Of a stretch of DNA of 64,000 nt, positions 52,529 to 61,182 are shown in pieces. The stretch spans positions 1 through 64,000 of the forward strand of contig NZ_DATBBJ010000087.1 in assembly GCF_036271055.1 (NCBI RefSeq), in the 5' to 3' direction. Numbering within the stretch: position 1 is the stretch's first letter; each line of letters opens with the position of its first letter. Origin of the DNA: Scandinavium sp036271055 (GTDB lineage Bacteria; Pseudomonadota; Gammaproteobacteria; Enterobacterales; Enterobacteriaceae). The position numbers and the translations under genes were made by a program. The notes under the pieces were generated by a model. That model searched no databases and was not told the DNA's origin. It saw only the letters and a program-made list of their open reading frames with translations.

Positions 52529-54208
52529 TTAGCGGATCATCGGTAAATTCAACGCATGTTCCTTCGCGCATGCCACTGCTTGCTCGTAGCCCGCATCAGC
52601 GTGACGCATCACGCCTGTCGCCGGGTCATTCCACAGGACGCGCGCCAGTCGTTTATCGGCTTCAGGCGTGCCATCGCAGACGATCACCACGCCTGAATGC
52701 TGAGAGAAGCCCATACCGACACCACCGCCATGATGCAGGCTCACCCAGGTCGCGCCGCCCGCAGTGTTGAGCAGGGCGTTCAATAGTGGCCAGTCGGATA
52801 CCGCATCTGAGCCGTCTTTCATTGATTCGGTTTCACGGTTCGGCGAGGCGACGGAGCCGCAGTCGAGATGATCGCGTCCAATCACAATCGGTGCTTTGAG
52901 CTCGCCATTGCGCACCATTTCGTTAAACGCGAGGCCTGCAAGATGGCGTTCGCCGAGGCCCAGCCAGCAGATGCGCGCCGGTAATCCCTGGAAGGCAATG
53001 CGCTCCTGCGCCATATCCAGCCAGCGATGCAGGTGAATGTTATCAGGGAAAAGTTCTTTTAATTTGGCATCAGTTTTGCGAATGTCTGCTTCATCCCCCG
53101 ACAGTGCCACCCAGCGGAACGGGCCTTTGCCTTCGCAGAACAGTGGGCGAATATAGGCTGGCACGAAGCCTGGGAAATCAAAGGCATTTTTTACGCCTTC
53201 ATCCAGCGCCACCTGGCGAATATTGTTGCCGTAGTCGACGGTCGGCACGCCCATATGGTGGAAGTCGAGCATCGCCTGCACGTGCACTGCCATGGAAGCG
53301 CGCGCGGCTTTTTCGACCGCTTTCGGCTGCGTTTCACGTTCGTCCAGCCAGCGATTGACGCTCCAGCCCGCAGGTAAATAACCATTGATAGGGTCGTGCG
53401 CAGAGGTCTGATCGGTCACGATATCTGGGCGGATGCCGCCCGCTTTGGCGCGTTTCACCAGCTCCGGCAGAATTTCGGCGGCATTGCCCAGCAGGCCGAC
53501 CGAAATCGCCTTTTTCTTCGCGGTGGCATCAGCAATCAGGGCCAGCGCCTGGTCGAGATTCGTAGCTTTGTAATCGACATAACGGGTGCGGATACGGAAA
53601 TCAATCCGCGACTCCTGGCACTCAATCGCCAGCACTGACGCACCAGCCAGTACGCCTGCCAGCGGTTGTGCACCGCCCATCCCGCCAAGGCCCGCAGTCA
53701 GGATCCACTTGCCACTGAGGTCGCCGTTATAGTGCTGACGACCCGCTTCGGCGAAGGTTTCAAACGTGCCCTGCACGATGCCCTGCGCACCGATGTAAAT
53801 CCATGACCCGGCGGTCATCTGGCCGTACATCATCAGCCCGGCTTTATCGAGTTCGTGGAAATGATCCCAGTTGGCCCAGTGCGGGACGAGGTTTGAGTTT
53901 GCCAGCAACACACGCGGTGCATCAGCATGGGTCCGGAACACCGCGACCGGTTTGCCGGACTGGATAACCAGTGTCTCTTCCGGCTGTAAACACTCAAGCG
54001 ATCGCAGGATTTGCTCGAAGCACTCCCAGTTACGCGCCGCTTTCCCGATGCCACCGTACACCACCAGGTCTTCCGGACGTTCGGCGACATCCGGGTCGAG
54101 ATTGTTTTGGATCATGCGGTAAGCGGCTTCAATCAGCCAGTTGGCACAGTGAAGTGTATTGCCGCGAGGGGCGCGTACCGTACGGGAGAGGGCGGTGGTC
54201 TGAGGCAT
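52529..54208 (-). CDS. hutU: Urocanate hydratase family protein (HutU-like)
   Basis: 559 residues, NAD+-dependent urocanase family. Family landmarks are all present: YGGIGKAARNWECF, LTAGLGGMGGAQPLAG (NAD-binding), FDFPGFVPAYIRPLFCEGKG, the active-site cysteine region FQGLPARICWLGLGERH and WVSLHHGGGVGMGFSQHSG. Known family reaction is urocanate + H2O to 4-imidazolone-5-propionate; a branch hydrates thiourocanate. Here DHLDCGSVASPN has Cys where I recall Ser in HutU. ATG 54208 with AAGGA six bases upstream is used. No hutI or hutG follows; its partner lyase is on the other strand and lacks MIO, so classical histidine catabolism is uncertain. Confidence 0.88.
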   Translation of the reverse strand: MPQTTALSRTVRAPRGNTLHCANWLIEAAYRMIQNNLDPDVAERPEDLVVYGGIGKAARNWECFEQILRSLECLQPEETLVIQSGKPVAVFRTHADAPRVLLANSNLVPHWANWDHFHELDKAGLMMYGQMTAGSWIYIGAQGIVQGTFETFAEAGRQHYNGDLSGKWILTAGLGGMGGAQPLAGVLAGASVLAIECQESRIDFRIRTRYVDYKATNLDQALALIADATAKKKAISVGLLGNAAEILPELVKRAKAGGIRPDIVTDQTSAHDPINGYLPAGWSVNRWLDERETQPKAVEKAARASMAVHVQAMLDFHHMGVPTVDYGNNIRQVALDEGVKNAFDFPGFVPAYIRPLFCEGKGPFRWVALSGDEADIRKTDAKLKELFPDNIHLHRWLDMAQERIAFQGLPARICWLGLGERHLAGLAFNEMVRNGELKAPIVIGRDHLDCGSVASPNRETESMKDGSDAVSDWPLLNALLNTAGGATWVSLHHGGGVGMGFSQHSGVVIVCDGTPEADKRLARVLWNDPATGVMRHADAGYEQAVACAKEHALNLPMIR

Positions 54209-54305
54209 GGTCATTCCTTCCTGATTCAGTGTCGTGTCGGTTATTCGGTCAAACGTAGTGGCGTTTGTTATGGATATGTAACAATAAAAGCCGTAATGTA
54301 CATGC

Positions 54306-54317
54306 TTGTCTATACAA
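54306..54317. promoter_or_regulatory. HutC-like operator upstream of hutU
   Basis: TTGTCTATACAA, a near-palindrome of the TGTnTATACA type bound by HutC-class GntR repressors, 98 bp before the hutU start, in the gap between hutD and hutU. Confidence 0.6.
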
Positions 54318-54378
54318 CTGAATTCAGATTGATGACCCGATCACAGTTAGGATTTTAAAAAATAATAAAAACAGTGGG

Positions 54379-54920
54379 TTATGTAATTGTAATTTCTGCC
54401 AGTAGCAGGGTGGCATCGTCGGTTAACGGTACAATCGCGCCTGGCAATGCGTGTTGCCAGTGGATCCCGCAGCCTGTTCGACCTCTTCGCCAGCCATTTT
54501 CCAGCGACCTTGAAGCACATACGCCACGCCAGTTTGTCCCGGAGTGTGCGCAACCGTCATCACATGCACCCGACTCGCCGCTCTGCCGCGCTGGGTCATG
54601 ATATTGAAATCCAGCCCTTCGCCCGTAATGCCTTCTGATCTCAGCGTCCATTCTCCGGCAAAGGCCCACGGCTGCCAGCGTTTCAGACGATGATTCACTT
54701 CACCGCCACGCAACCATAACGGTGTGCCTTCCAGCAACGTAATAACCCGATCCACGCCTGGAAACAGCGAAAAAGGGCCGTCGGCGCTGAGCGTAGCAAT
54801 ACTGGCTCGCCACAAGAAAGGCGCGTCGGGTGACGGGCAACTGACAATTTCACGGGTTTCACCGCTGCCGTTTTTCCAGCGGGAAACTGGCAGCGTGTTT
54901 ATCTGAAAGGGCGTAATCAT
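54379..54920 (-). pseudogene. hutD: HutD/Ves-family protein, frameshifted
   Basis: About 180 residues of a HutD/Ves-type cupin-like protein: VSRWKNGSGETREIVSCPSP, WRASIATLSADGPFSLFPGV and DRVITLLEG, then LDFNIMTQRGR. The frame is lost after GEEVEQAAG: the original frame ends soon in a short odd tail, while the natural continuation IHWQHALPGAIVPLTDDATL ending LLLAEITIT is in another frame. One extra G in the GGG run (plus-strand CCC at 54466-54468) would join them. HutD proteins accompany hut genes and are thought to limit pathway flux; no enzymatic role is proven. First in the hutD-hutU direction. Confidence 0.82.
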
Positions 54921-55129
54921 GGCGTTTGTTCCCTGATTTCTGCGGAGCAAGCTGTTCTAATGCCCACATTTGTGATTCATTTTGATTACAAATTATTTAC
55001 AACGTGGCTCACAAATCCATCATTCGACGAGTGTGATGGAAAGTCAATGGTTGTATATACATGTTCTGTCATTTGTTGATCGCCATGCCGCACAGCATGA
55101 AACACGCTAATGAAATCAGGAGAATCATC
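54921..55129. promoter_or_regulatory. Divergent control region with HutC-like operator
   Basis: Contains TTGTATATACATG (TGTATATACA core 55052-55061), matching the HutC box and the site at 54306. An imperfect inverted repeat ATTTGTGAT-N8-ATTACAAAT lies at 54968-54993. Both lie between hutD and the ABC importer operon, so the two arms are probably co-regulated. No hutC gene is in the window. Confidence 0.6.
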
Positions 55130-55975
55130 ATGAAGCAGCGCACCACATTTCGCGGGATCTGTCTGACCACTCTGCTTTCAGGGCTGCTGCTGAGCGCCGG
55201 GAGCGCGTATGCAAAAGAATGGAAGTCGATAACCATTGCGACAGAAGGCGGGTACGAACCATGGAACCTGACGCTGCCAGGCGGCAAACTGAGCGGTTTT
55301 GAGCCGGAACTGATGGAGAGTCTGTGTCAGCGGATGGGTGTCCAGTGCAAGCTGGTGGTACAGAACTGGGATGGAATGATTGCCGGGCTGAATGCCGGGA
55401 AATATGACGTGATCATGGATGCGATTGTGATTACGCCTGACCGCAAAAAAGTGGTCAGTTTTACCGTACCATACGCCGCGACACCAGCGTCGTTCATCAC
55501 AGTGAAAGGCAACCTTTTACCCGCCGCGCCAGCCATCAAACTGCATGACGACGAAAAAGAAATTCAGGCGGCGATTGCCCCCCTGAAAGCCGCGTTGAAG
55601 GGCAAAACCATCGGCATAGCCTCCGGCACGGTGTACACGCCGTTTATCGACAAATACTTCAAAGACGTGGCCGATATCCGCGAATATAACAACTCTGCTG
55701 ATGCCATTCTTGATTTGCAGTCCGAACGCATTGATGCGGTTTTTGACGATATCACTTTTGCAAACTCCACCCTTTCCCGCCCGGAAAACAACAATTTGAC
55801 CTTTAGCGGCCCACAGTTGGCCGGCCCAATTTGGGGCGAGGGTGAAGCGATGGGTGTGCGCCCGGCCGATGCAGATCTGAAAGCCAAACTCGACGAGGCG
55901 ATCAAGGCCGCGCTGGCTGACGGTACGGTGAAAAAACTGAGCGAGAAATGGTTCAAGGCCGACGTCACGCCATAA
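55130..55975 (+). CDS. Polar-amino-acid-type ABC importer, binding protein (HisJ-like)
   Basis: 281 residues. Signal peptide ends SAGSAYAKEW. SBP family 3 fold: ITIATEGGYEPWNLTLPGGK, LSGFEPELMESLCQRMGVQC, GLNAGKYDVIMDAIVITPDR and GSEG-equivalent FSGPQLAGPIWGEGEAMGV. Related to histidine/arginine/opine binding proteins; the natural ligand is probably the substrate of the downstream lyase. ATG follows CAGGAG. First of at least five co-directional, closely spaced genes. Confidence 0.85.
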   Translation: MKQRTTFRGICLTTLLSGLLLSAGSAYAKEWKSITIATEGGYEPWNLTLPGGKLSGFEPELMESLCQRMGVQCKLVVQNWDGMIAGLNAGKYDVIMDAIVITPDRKKVVSFTVPYAATPASFITVKGNLLPAAPAIKLHDDEKEIQAAIAPLKAALKGKTIGIASGTVYTPFIDKYFKDVADIREYNNSADAILDLQSERIDAVFDDITFANSTLSRPENNNLTFSGPQLAGPIWGEGEAMGVRPADADLKAKLDEAIKAALADGTVKKLSEKWFKADVTP

Positions 55976-55987
55976 GCGAGGTTGAAG

Positions 55988-56707
55988 ATGATGAATTTAC
56001 TTGGGCTAGGGGAAGACGGTTGGGGACGACTGATCCTGAGCGCCACGCTGACCACACTGCTGCTGTCCGTTGCCGCGCTGCTGGTTGGCGCGGTAGTCGG
56101 CGGGGTGATTGCCTCCGCTAAACTGTCACCGCGTGCGCCCGCGCGGCTGTTGGGCTCGGCCTACTCAGTGGTGTTTCGTGGCATTCCTGAACTGCTGATT
56201 ATCTATCTGTTTTATTTCGGCGGCTCCGGGCTGGTGTCGCTGATAGGCCAGATGTTTGGCGCAAGTGGTTTTATCGAAGTGCCGCCGTTCCTTATTGGCG
56301 CGCTGGCGATTGGCCTGATTTCTGCGTCTTATCAGGCCGAGGTGTATCGCGCCGCGCGTCTGGCACTCTCGCCTGGTGAAGTGGAAGCGGCACTGGCAAT
56401 CGGTATGCCGCGCTGGCGTATTCTCCAGCGTGTGATGCTACCGCAGATTTTCCGTTACGCCTTGCCGGGGTTATCCAACGTCTGGCAAATGAGTCTGAAA
56501 GATTCGGCGTTGGTGTCGGTGACTGGCATCGTCGAACTGATGCGTGCCAGCCAGATTGCGGCCGGTTCAACTCGCGACTATTTCCTGTTCTATCTGATTG
56601 GTGGCGGCTGCTATTTACTGCTGACATTGCTGTCCAACCGCGCCTTTATAAGGGCTGAAACCCGTCTCAATCGCGCATGGCAGCGACGTGCCGTGGCCCA
56701 GGCTTAA
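55988..56707 (+). CDS. Polar-amino-acid-type ABC importer, permease (HisQ-like)
   Basis: 239 residues, about five hydrophobic segments. HisQM family: SYQAEVYRAARLALSPGEVE with the EAA loop ALAIGMPRWRILQRVMLPQ and LPGLSNVWQMSLKDSALVSV. Pairs with the next permease. ATG 55988 six bases after GCGAGG is chosen; another ATG follows immediately. Confidence 0.85.
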   Translation: MMNLLGLGEDGWGRLILSATLTTLLLSVAALLVGAVVGGVIASAKLSPRAPARLLGSAYSVVFRGIPELLIIYLFYFGGSGLVSLIGQMFGASGFIEVPPFLIGALAIGLISASYQAEVYRAARLALSPGEVEAALAIGMPRWRILQRVMLPQIFRYALPGLSNVWQMSLKDSALVSVTGIVELMRASQIAAGSTRDYFLFYLIGGGCYLLLTLLSNRAFIRAETRLNRAWQRRAVAQA

Positions 56708-56716
56708 GGAGCGTAC

Positions 56717-57448
56717 ATGGTTATCGACTTTGCTTTTCTCGGCGACACGTTCTTAAAACTTAGCGCCGCGCTGCCGGTGACGCTGGGGCTGTTTGCCTGT
56801 TCGTTCCTGCTCGGCGGCGTGCTGGCGCTGGGCATTCTGGCGATGCGCATGAGCCAGTGGCGGGTGCTGAGCAGTTTCGCTCGTGGCTACATTCTGGTGT
56901 TTCGCGGTTCACCACTGATGATCCAGCTGTTCCTCATCTATTACGGATTGGGTCAGTTTGGCGTGATTCGCCACAGCTTTATGTGGCCGTTGCTGCGTGA
57001 ACCATTTATTTGCGCGGTGCTGGCGCTGTCTTTGTGTACAGCGGCTTACACCGCAGAAATTCTCCGTGGCGGCCTGCTGGCGATCCCCGTTGGACAAATC
57101 GAGGCCGGACGCGCCTGCGGCATGTCACGCCTGCTGTTGCTACGACGGATTATCGCCCCGGTAATGCTGCGTTACGCGCTTCCGGCGTACTCCACTGAAG
57201 CTATTCTGCTGGTTAAATCGACAGCGCTGGCGAGCTTAGTTACCGTCTGGGATGTCACTGGCGTGGCGCAGCAAATCATTCAAAGAACCTATCGCACGAT
57301 GGAAGTGTTCCTCTGTGCCGCCGCTATCTACTTGATCCTAAACTTTATTATCGTCCAACTGTACGCCTTGCTTGAGCGTCGCCTGACGCCGCATACCCGT
57401 CAGAGCCCGAGCACCCTCGCGCTGAAACCCGTTACCAAAGGAGAATAA
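56717..57448 (+). CDS. Polar-amino-acid-type ABC importer, permease (HisM-like)
   Basis: 243 residues, about five hydrophobic segments; motifs RGSPLMIQLFLIYYGLGQFG, AAYTAEILRGGLLAIPVGQI and the EAA loop EAGRACGMSRLLLLRRIIAP. Nine bases after the HisQ-like gene, with AAGGAG before the ATG. Confidence 0.85.
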   Translation: MVIDFAFLGDTFLKLSAALPVTLGLFACSFLLGGVLALGILAMRMSQWRVLSSFARGYILVFRGSPLMIQLFLIYYGLGQFGVIRHSFMWPLLREPFICAVLALSLCTAAYTAEILRGGLLAIPVGQIEAGRACGMSRLLLLRRIIAPVMLRYALPAYSTEAILLVKSTALASLVTVWDVTGVAQQIIQRTYRTMEVFLCAAAIYLILNFIIVQLYALLERRLTPHTRQSPSTLALKPVTKGE

Positions 57449-57449
57449 C

Positions 57450-58244
57450 ATGCACGATTCGCGTCCAGTCACCCTGTCGGTCAGCGGCATTCATAAATCC
57501 TTTGGCGCACTTGAAGTGTTAAAGGGTATTTCGATTGATGCTCAGAAGGGCGATGTGATTTCCATTCTCGGGGCCAGCGGCTCAGGAAAAAGTACGCTGT
57601 TGCGCTGTATCAACCTGCTCGAAACGCCGGATGCTGGTGTGGTCAGCGTTGGTGGTGAAACCATCGAAATGAAACAACACGCACGCGGGCATCAGCTGGC
57701 GGCGAACCCGAAACAGATTGAACGCCTGCGCTCGCGTCTGGGCATGGTGTTTCAGAGCTTCAATTTGTGGTCGCACATGACGGTGCTGCAAAACGTGATT
57801 GAAGGCCCGCACTACGTGCTGAAACGTAATAAGCGCGAATGCATCGAACAGGCTGAACAGTTGCTCGACCGGGTGGGTCTGCTGAATCGCAAAGATTATT
57901 ACCCGGCGCAGCTTTCTGGTGGGCAACAACAGCGCGTGGCGATTGCGCGTGCGTTGGCGATGGATCCGGATGTCATGCTCTTCGATGAACCCACTTCGGC
58001 GCTTGACCCCGAACTGGTCGGCGAAGTGCTGAAAGTGATGCGCAGCCTCGCAGAGGAAGGGCGCACGATGCTGGTAGTGACGCATGAACTCGGCTTTGCC
58101 CGTCATGTTTCGAACCGCGTAGTGTTTATGCATCAGGGCAATATCGACTGCGAAGGCTCACCGGAAGCGTTGTTTGGTGAGCAAAGTTCGCCGCGTTTTC
58201 AGCAGTTTATATCCAGCCATTACCGCCAGGAGCAGCCGCTGTGA
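57450..58244 (+). CDS. Polar-amino-acid-type ABC importer, ATPase (HisP-like)
   Basis: 264 residues. Walker A GASGSGKSTLL (about 39-49), Q-loop FQSFNLWSHMTVLQNV, signature LSGGQQQRVAIARAL, Walker B VMLFDEPTSALDPEL, switch His VTHELGFARHVS. HisP subfamily ATPase. It overlaps the following lyase gene by four bases (GTGA), so uptake and lyase are made together. Confidence 0.88.
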   Translation: MHDSRPVTLSVSGIHKSFGALEVLKGISIDAQKGDVISILGASGSGKSTLLRCINLLETPDAGVVSVGGETIEMKQHARGHQLAANPKQIERLRSRLGMVFQSFNLWSHMTVLQNVIEGPHYVLKRNKRECIEQAEQLLDRVGLLNRKDYYPAQLSGGQQQRVAIARALAMDPDVMLFDEPTSALDPELVGEVLKVMRSLAEEGRTMLVVTHELGFARHVSNRVVFMHQGNIDCEGSPEALFGEQSSPRFQQFISSHYRQEQPL

Positions 58245-59737
58245 GTGCGTCAGTGGAGTGGGGGGATAAGCCATTACGCTGGCAGGATGTGGCGAGCGTA
58301 GCGCGGGGCAACGCGACATTAAGCTTAAGTGATCGCGCCTGGTCGCGCATCGCACAGGGCCGCGAGATAGTGAATCTGATCGTGGCGACGGGTCACGTGG
58401 CCTACGGGGTGAATACCGGGCTTGGTGCGCTGTGCAATATCAGCCTGCCGGAAGAACAGCTTGGACAGTTGTCGCGAAATACGCTGTTGAGCCATGCCTG
58501 CGGTGTCGGCCCATTACTGGACGAGGCACAAACGCGGGCGATTATGTGCGCGGCAATTGCCAACTACAGCCACGGTAAATCGGGTATTTCGCCTGCAATC
58601 GTCGAACAACTACTGACGTTCCTCAATCAGCGCATCACCCCGCAGGTGCCATCGCAAGGCTCTGTGGGTTATCTCTCGCACATGGCGCATATCGGTCTGG
58701 CGCTGATGGGCGTGGGTGATGTGAGCTGGCAGGGGCGTCTTGTGTCTGCACAACAGGCTCTGGCAGAAGCCGGACTAAAACCGATAACGCCCGGTGCAAA
58801 AGAAGGGCTTAGCCTGGTAAACGGCACGCCGTGCATGACCGGCATGGCCAGTCTCGCGCTCGATGATGCACAGCATCTACTTGATTGGGCCGATGTCACC
58901 GGAGCGATGAGCTTTGAAGCATTGCGCGGTCAAATTGTTGCTTTTGATGAAGAGATCCTGGCGCTGAAAGCCAGCCCGGGCATTCAGCACAGCGGCGCAA
59001 GATTGCGGTCACTGCTGGCTGACAGCCCGCTGCTCGCGGAAAGCGTGGGTGTTCGCACCCAGGATGCGCTGAGTTTGCGCTCAATGCCGCAGGTTCACGG
59101 CGCGTGCCGCGATCAGTTTGATCATGCGCGCCAACAGGTTGAAACCGAACTGAATGCCTGTACCGATAATCCGTTGGTCCTCGGCACGCCGGAAAACTGG
59201 CGCGTGGTGTCGCAAGCTAATCCGCACGGTGAATCGGTAGCGATGGCCTGCGATCTGCTGGCGATTGCGATGGCGGAACTTGGCAGTATGTCAGAGCGCC
59301 GCCTTGATCGGCTGGTGAATCCATTGGTCAGCGGTCTGCCTGCCTTTCTCGTCGCAAAGCCCGGCGTGAATTCCGGGATGATGATTGCGCAATATGTCGC
59401 GGCGTCATTGTGCGGGGAGAATAAACAGCTCGCGCAGCCAGCTGTGCTGGATAACTTCGTCACTTCTGCCTTGCAGGAAGATCATCTGAGTCTCGGCACT
59501 GGCAGCGCGCTCAAGTTGCAACGGCTGATCGGCAATCTCTATCACATCATTGCCATTGAATATTTGCTGGCGGCACAGGCGCTGCATTTCCACGGTGAAC
59601 ACAAACTGGCACCGGCCACGCGGCAGTGTCTGGCGCTACTTCGCGAAACGGTCGCACCGTGGGAAGACGATCGCTGGCTGGCACCGGAAATCACCAAAGC
59701 GGTAGCAACACTTAAACATCATCAACCGGGATTTTAG
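58241..59737 (+). CDS. HAL-family lyase lacking the MIO-forming Ala-Ser-Gly (ergothionase candidate)
   Basis: 498 residues, homologous over its length to histidine ammonia-lyase: YGVNTGLGALCNI with the active-site Tyr, TLLSHACGVGPLL, LVNGTPCMTGMASL, TDNPLV, ANPHGESVAM, LVSGLPAFLV, GVNSGMMIAQYVAA and QEDHLSLGTGSAL. In HAL the segment GSVG-ASGDLAP-LAHM supplies Ala-Ser-Gly, which cyclises to the MIO electrophile. Here residues 140-149 read GSVGYLSHMA: ASGDLAP is replaced by a single Tyr. The codons are clean, so this is not a frameshift. Normal MIO chemistry on histidine is therefore not expected. MIO-free HAL relatives include ergothionase (trimethylamine elimination). GTG start coupled to the ATPase gene. 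A different elimination substrate is inferred, not shown. Confidence 0.85.
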   Translation: MSASVEWGDKPLRWQDVASVARGNATLSLSDRAWSRIAQGREIVNLIVATGHVAYGVNTGLGALCNISLPEEQLGQLSRNTLLSHACGVGPLLDEAQTRAIMCAAIANYSHGKSGISPAIVEQLLTFLNQRITPQVPSQGSVGYLSHMAHIGLALMGVGDVSWQGRLVSAQQALAEAGLKPITPGAKEGLSLVNGTPCMTGMASLALDDAQHLLDWADVTGAMSFEALRGQIVAFDEEILALKASPGIQHSGARLRSLLADSPLLAESVGVRTQDALSLRSMPQVHGACRDQFDHARQQVETELNACTDNPLVLGTPENWRVVSQANPHGESVAMACDLLAIAMAELGSMSERRLDRLVNPLVSGLPAFLVAKPGVNSGMMIAQYVAASLCGENKQLAQPAVLDNFVTSALQEDHLSLGTGSALKLQRLIGNLYHIIAIEYLLAAQALHFHGEHKLAPATRQCLALLRETVAPWEDDRWLAPEITKAVATLKHHQPGF

Positions 59738-59747
59738 CGAGGCATCC

Positions 59748-61172
59748 ATGTCTTCATTTTCTTCGACCGACGAGCAAGCAGGCAGCAGCAAAGCGCGGAT
59801 CAGTGAAACGCGTTCCATTGATTACATCCCGGATAACGAGCGGCATGGACATATTTTCAGCCAATTCACGCTCTGGTTTGGCGGCAATTTACAAATAACG
59901 GCAATTGTCACGGGCGCGTTGGCCGTGGTGTTGGGCGGCGATGTTGTATGGTCGCTGATTGGATTGCTGGTAGGGCAAGTGCTGGGTGCAGCGGTGATGT
60001 CGCTGCACGCATTGCAAGGGCCACGCCTCGGCCTGCCGCAAATGATCATCAGCCGTGCGCAATTCGGCGTGTTTGGTGCAGTTATCCCGCTGGCGTTGGT
60101 GTGTGTGATGTATGTGGGCTTTTCCGCCAGCGGTACGGTGCTGGCGGGGCAGGCGATGGCGAAACTGCTGTCGGTCAGTAACGAAGCAGGCATGATTATC
60201 TTCAGTGCGATAATCATTGTTATCGCGGTGCTGGGCTATAAAGTTATTCATAAACTCGGCAAAGTGGCGAGTATTGTCGGCGTGCTGGCCTTTGCGTGGC
60301 TGTTTGTGTCGCTGCTGCTGGCGACGGATTTTGCCACCATCGTGCAGAATAACCATTTCACTTTGCCGAATTTCTTGCTGGCGGTGTCGCTGTCGTCGTC
60401 GTGGCAAATCGCATTTTGCCCATACGTTTCTGACTACTCGCGCTATTTGCCGCGTAATGTTTCCGGTAAAAAAACGTTCTTCGCGGTATTTAGCGGCACG
60501 GTGCTAGGTACTCAGGCATCAATGACACTTGGTGTCATCGCCGCTGCCATTGCCGGAAACGCATTTCCGGGCCATGAAGTGAGCTACATAGTGGGATTAG
60601 GTAAAAGTGAAGTGATGGCGATGGTGATTTATTTCGCTATCTGCTTTGGCAAAATCACCTTCACCACGCTTAACGCCTACGGCAGCTTTATGTCGTTAAC
60701 CACCATTGTTTCCGGCTTCCGTCAGCAGGTGACGTTAAGCCAAAAAACGCGCGTCATTTTCGTGGTGTTGATGGTAGCGATTTCCTGCGTCATAGCGCTG
60801 TTGAGCGAACCGGCGTTCTTAAAACACTTCACGCATTTTCTGTTGTTCTTGCTGGCGTTCTTCGTGCCGTGGAGTGCTATCAGCCTGAGCGATTATTACC
60901 TGATTTCCCACCAACAGGTGGATATTCCGGCGCTGTTTGACCCGCAAGGGCGTTACGGTTTCTGGAACGTTTTTGGTATCGGCGTATACGTCATTGGGGT
61001 GCTGATCCAATTACCGTTTATCGAAAACCCGTTGTTCCATGGATCACTGACGTGGATTTTTGCGGGCAATGACGTGTCGTGGATAATCGGCTGGTTTGGC
61101 ACGGCGCTGTTGTATATCGGCCTGCACAGATTGGATCGCCGTGTGTTGCCGAAGCAAACGGTATATCCGTAA
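59748..61172 (+). CDS. NCS1-family permease (CodB/urocanate-transporter-like)
   Basis: 474 residues, 12 hydrophobic segments, nucleobase:cation symporter-1 family: TLWFGGNLQITAIVTGALAV, SLHALQGPRLGLPQMIISRA and QFGVFGAVIP, GKVASIVGVLAFAW, and SDYSRYLPRNVSGKKTF. Such permeases carry cytosine, hydantoins or, in Pseudomonas hut loci, urocanate. Ten bases after the lyase gene and presumably in its operon, so it likely moves a pathway substrate or intermediate. No terminator beyond the REP hairpins. Confidence 0.87.
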   Translation: MSSFSSTDEQAGSSKARISETRSIDYIPDNERHGHIFSQFTLWFGGNLQITAIVTGALAVVLGGDVVWSLIGLLVGQVLGAAVMSLHALQGPRLGLPQMIISRAQFGVFGAVIPLALVCVMYVGFSASGTVLAGQAMAKLLSVSNEAGMIIFSAIIIVIAVLGYKVIHKLGKVASIVGVLAFAWLFVSLLLATDFATIVQNNHFTLPNFLLAVSLSSSWQIAFCPYVSDYSRYLPRNVSGKKTFFAVFSGTVLGTQASMTLGVIAAAIAGNAFPGHEVSYIVGLGKSEVMAMVIYFAICFGKITFTTLNAYGSFMSLTTIVSGFRQQVTLSQKTRVIFVVLMVAISCVIALLSEPAFLKHFTHFLLFLLAFFVPWSAISLSDYYLISHQQVDIPALFDPQGRYGFWNVFGIGVYVIGVLIQLPFIENPLFHGSLTWIFAGNDVSWIIGWFGTALLYIGLHRLDRRVLPKQTVYP

Positions 61173-61182
61173 CCAGAACAGT

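Noticed and set aside
54968..54993. CRP site in the hut-like divergent region
   Set aside because: The arms ATTTGTGAT and ATTACAAAT have the wrong spacing for TGTGA-N6-TCACA; kept only as an unassigned inverted repeat.
58241..59737. Loss of Ala-Ser-Gly as a sequencing frameshift
   Set aside because: The reading frame is continuous and matches the family on both sides, and the replaced segment is an in-frame loss of six residues, so a one- or two-base error cannot explain it.
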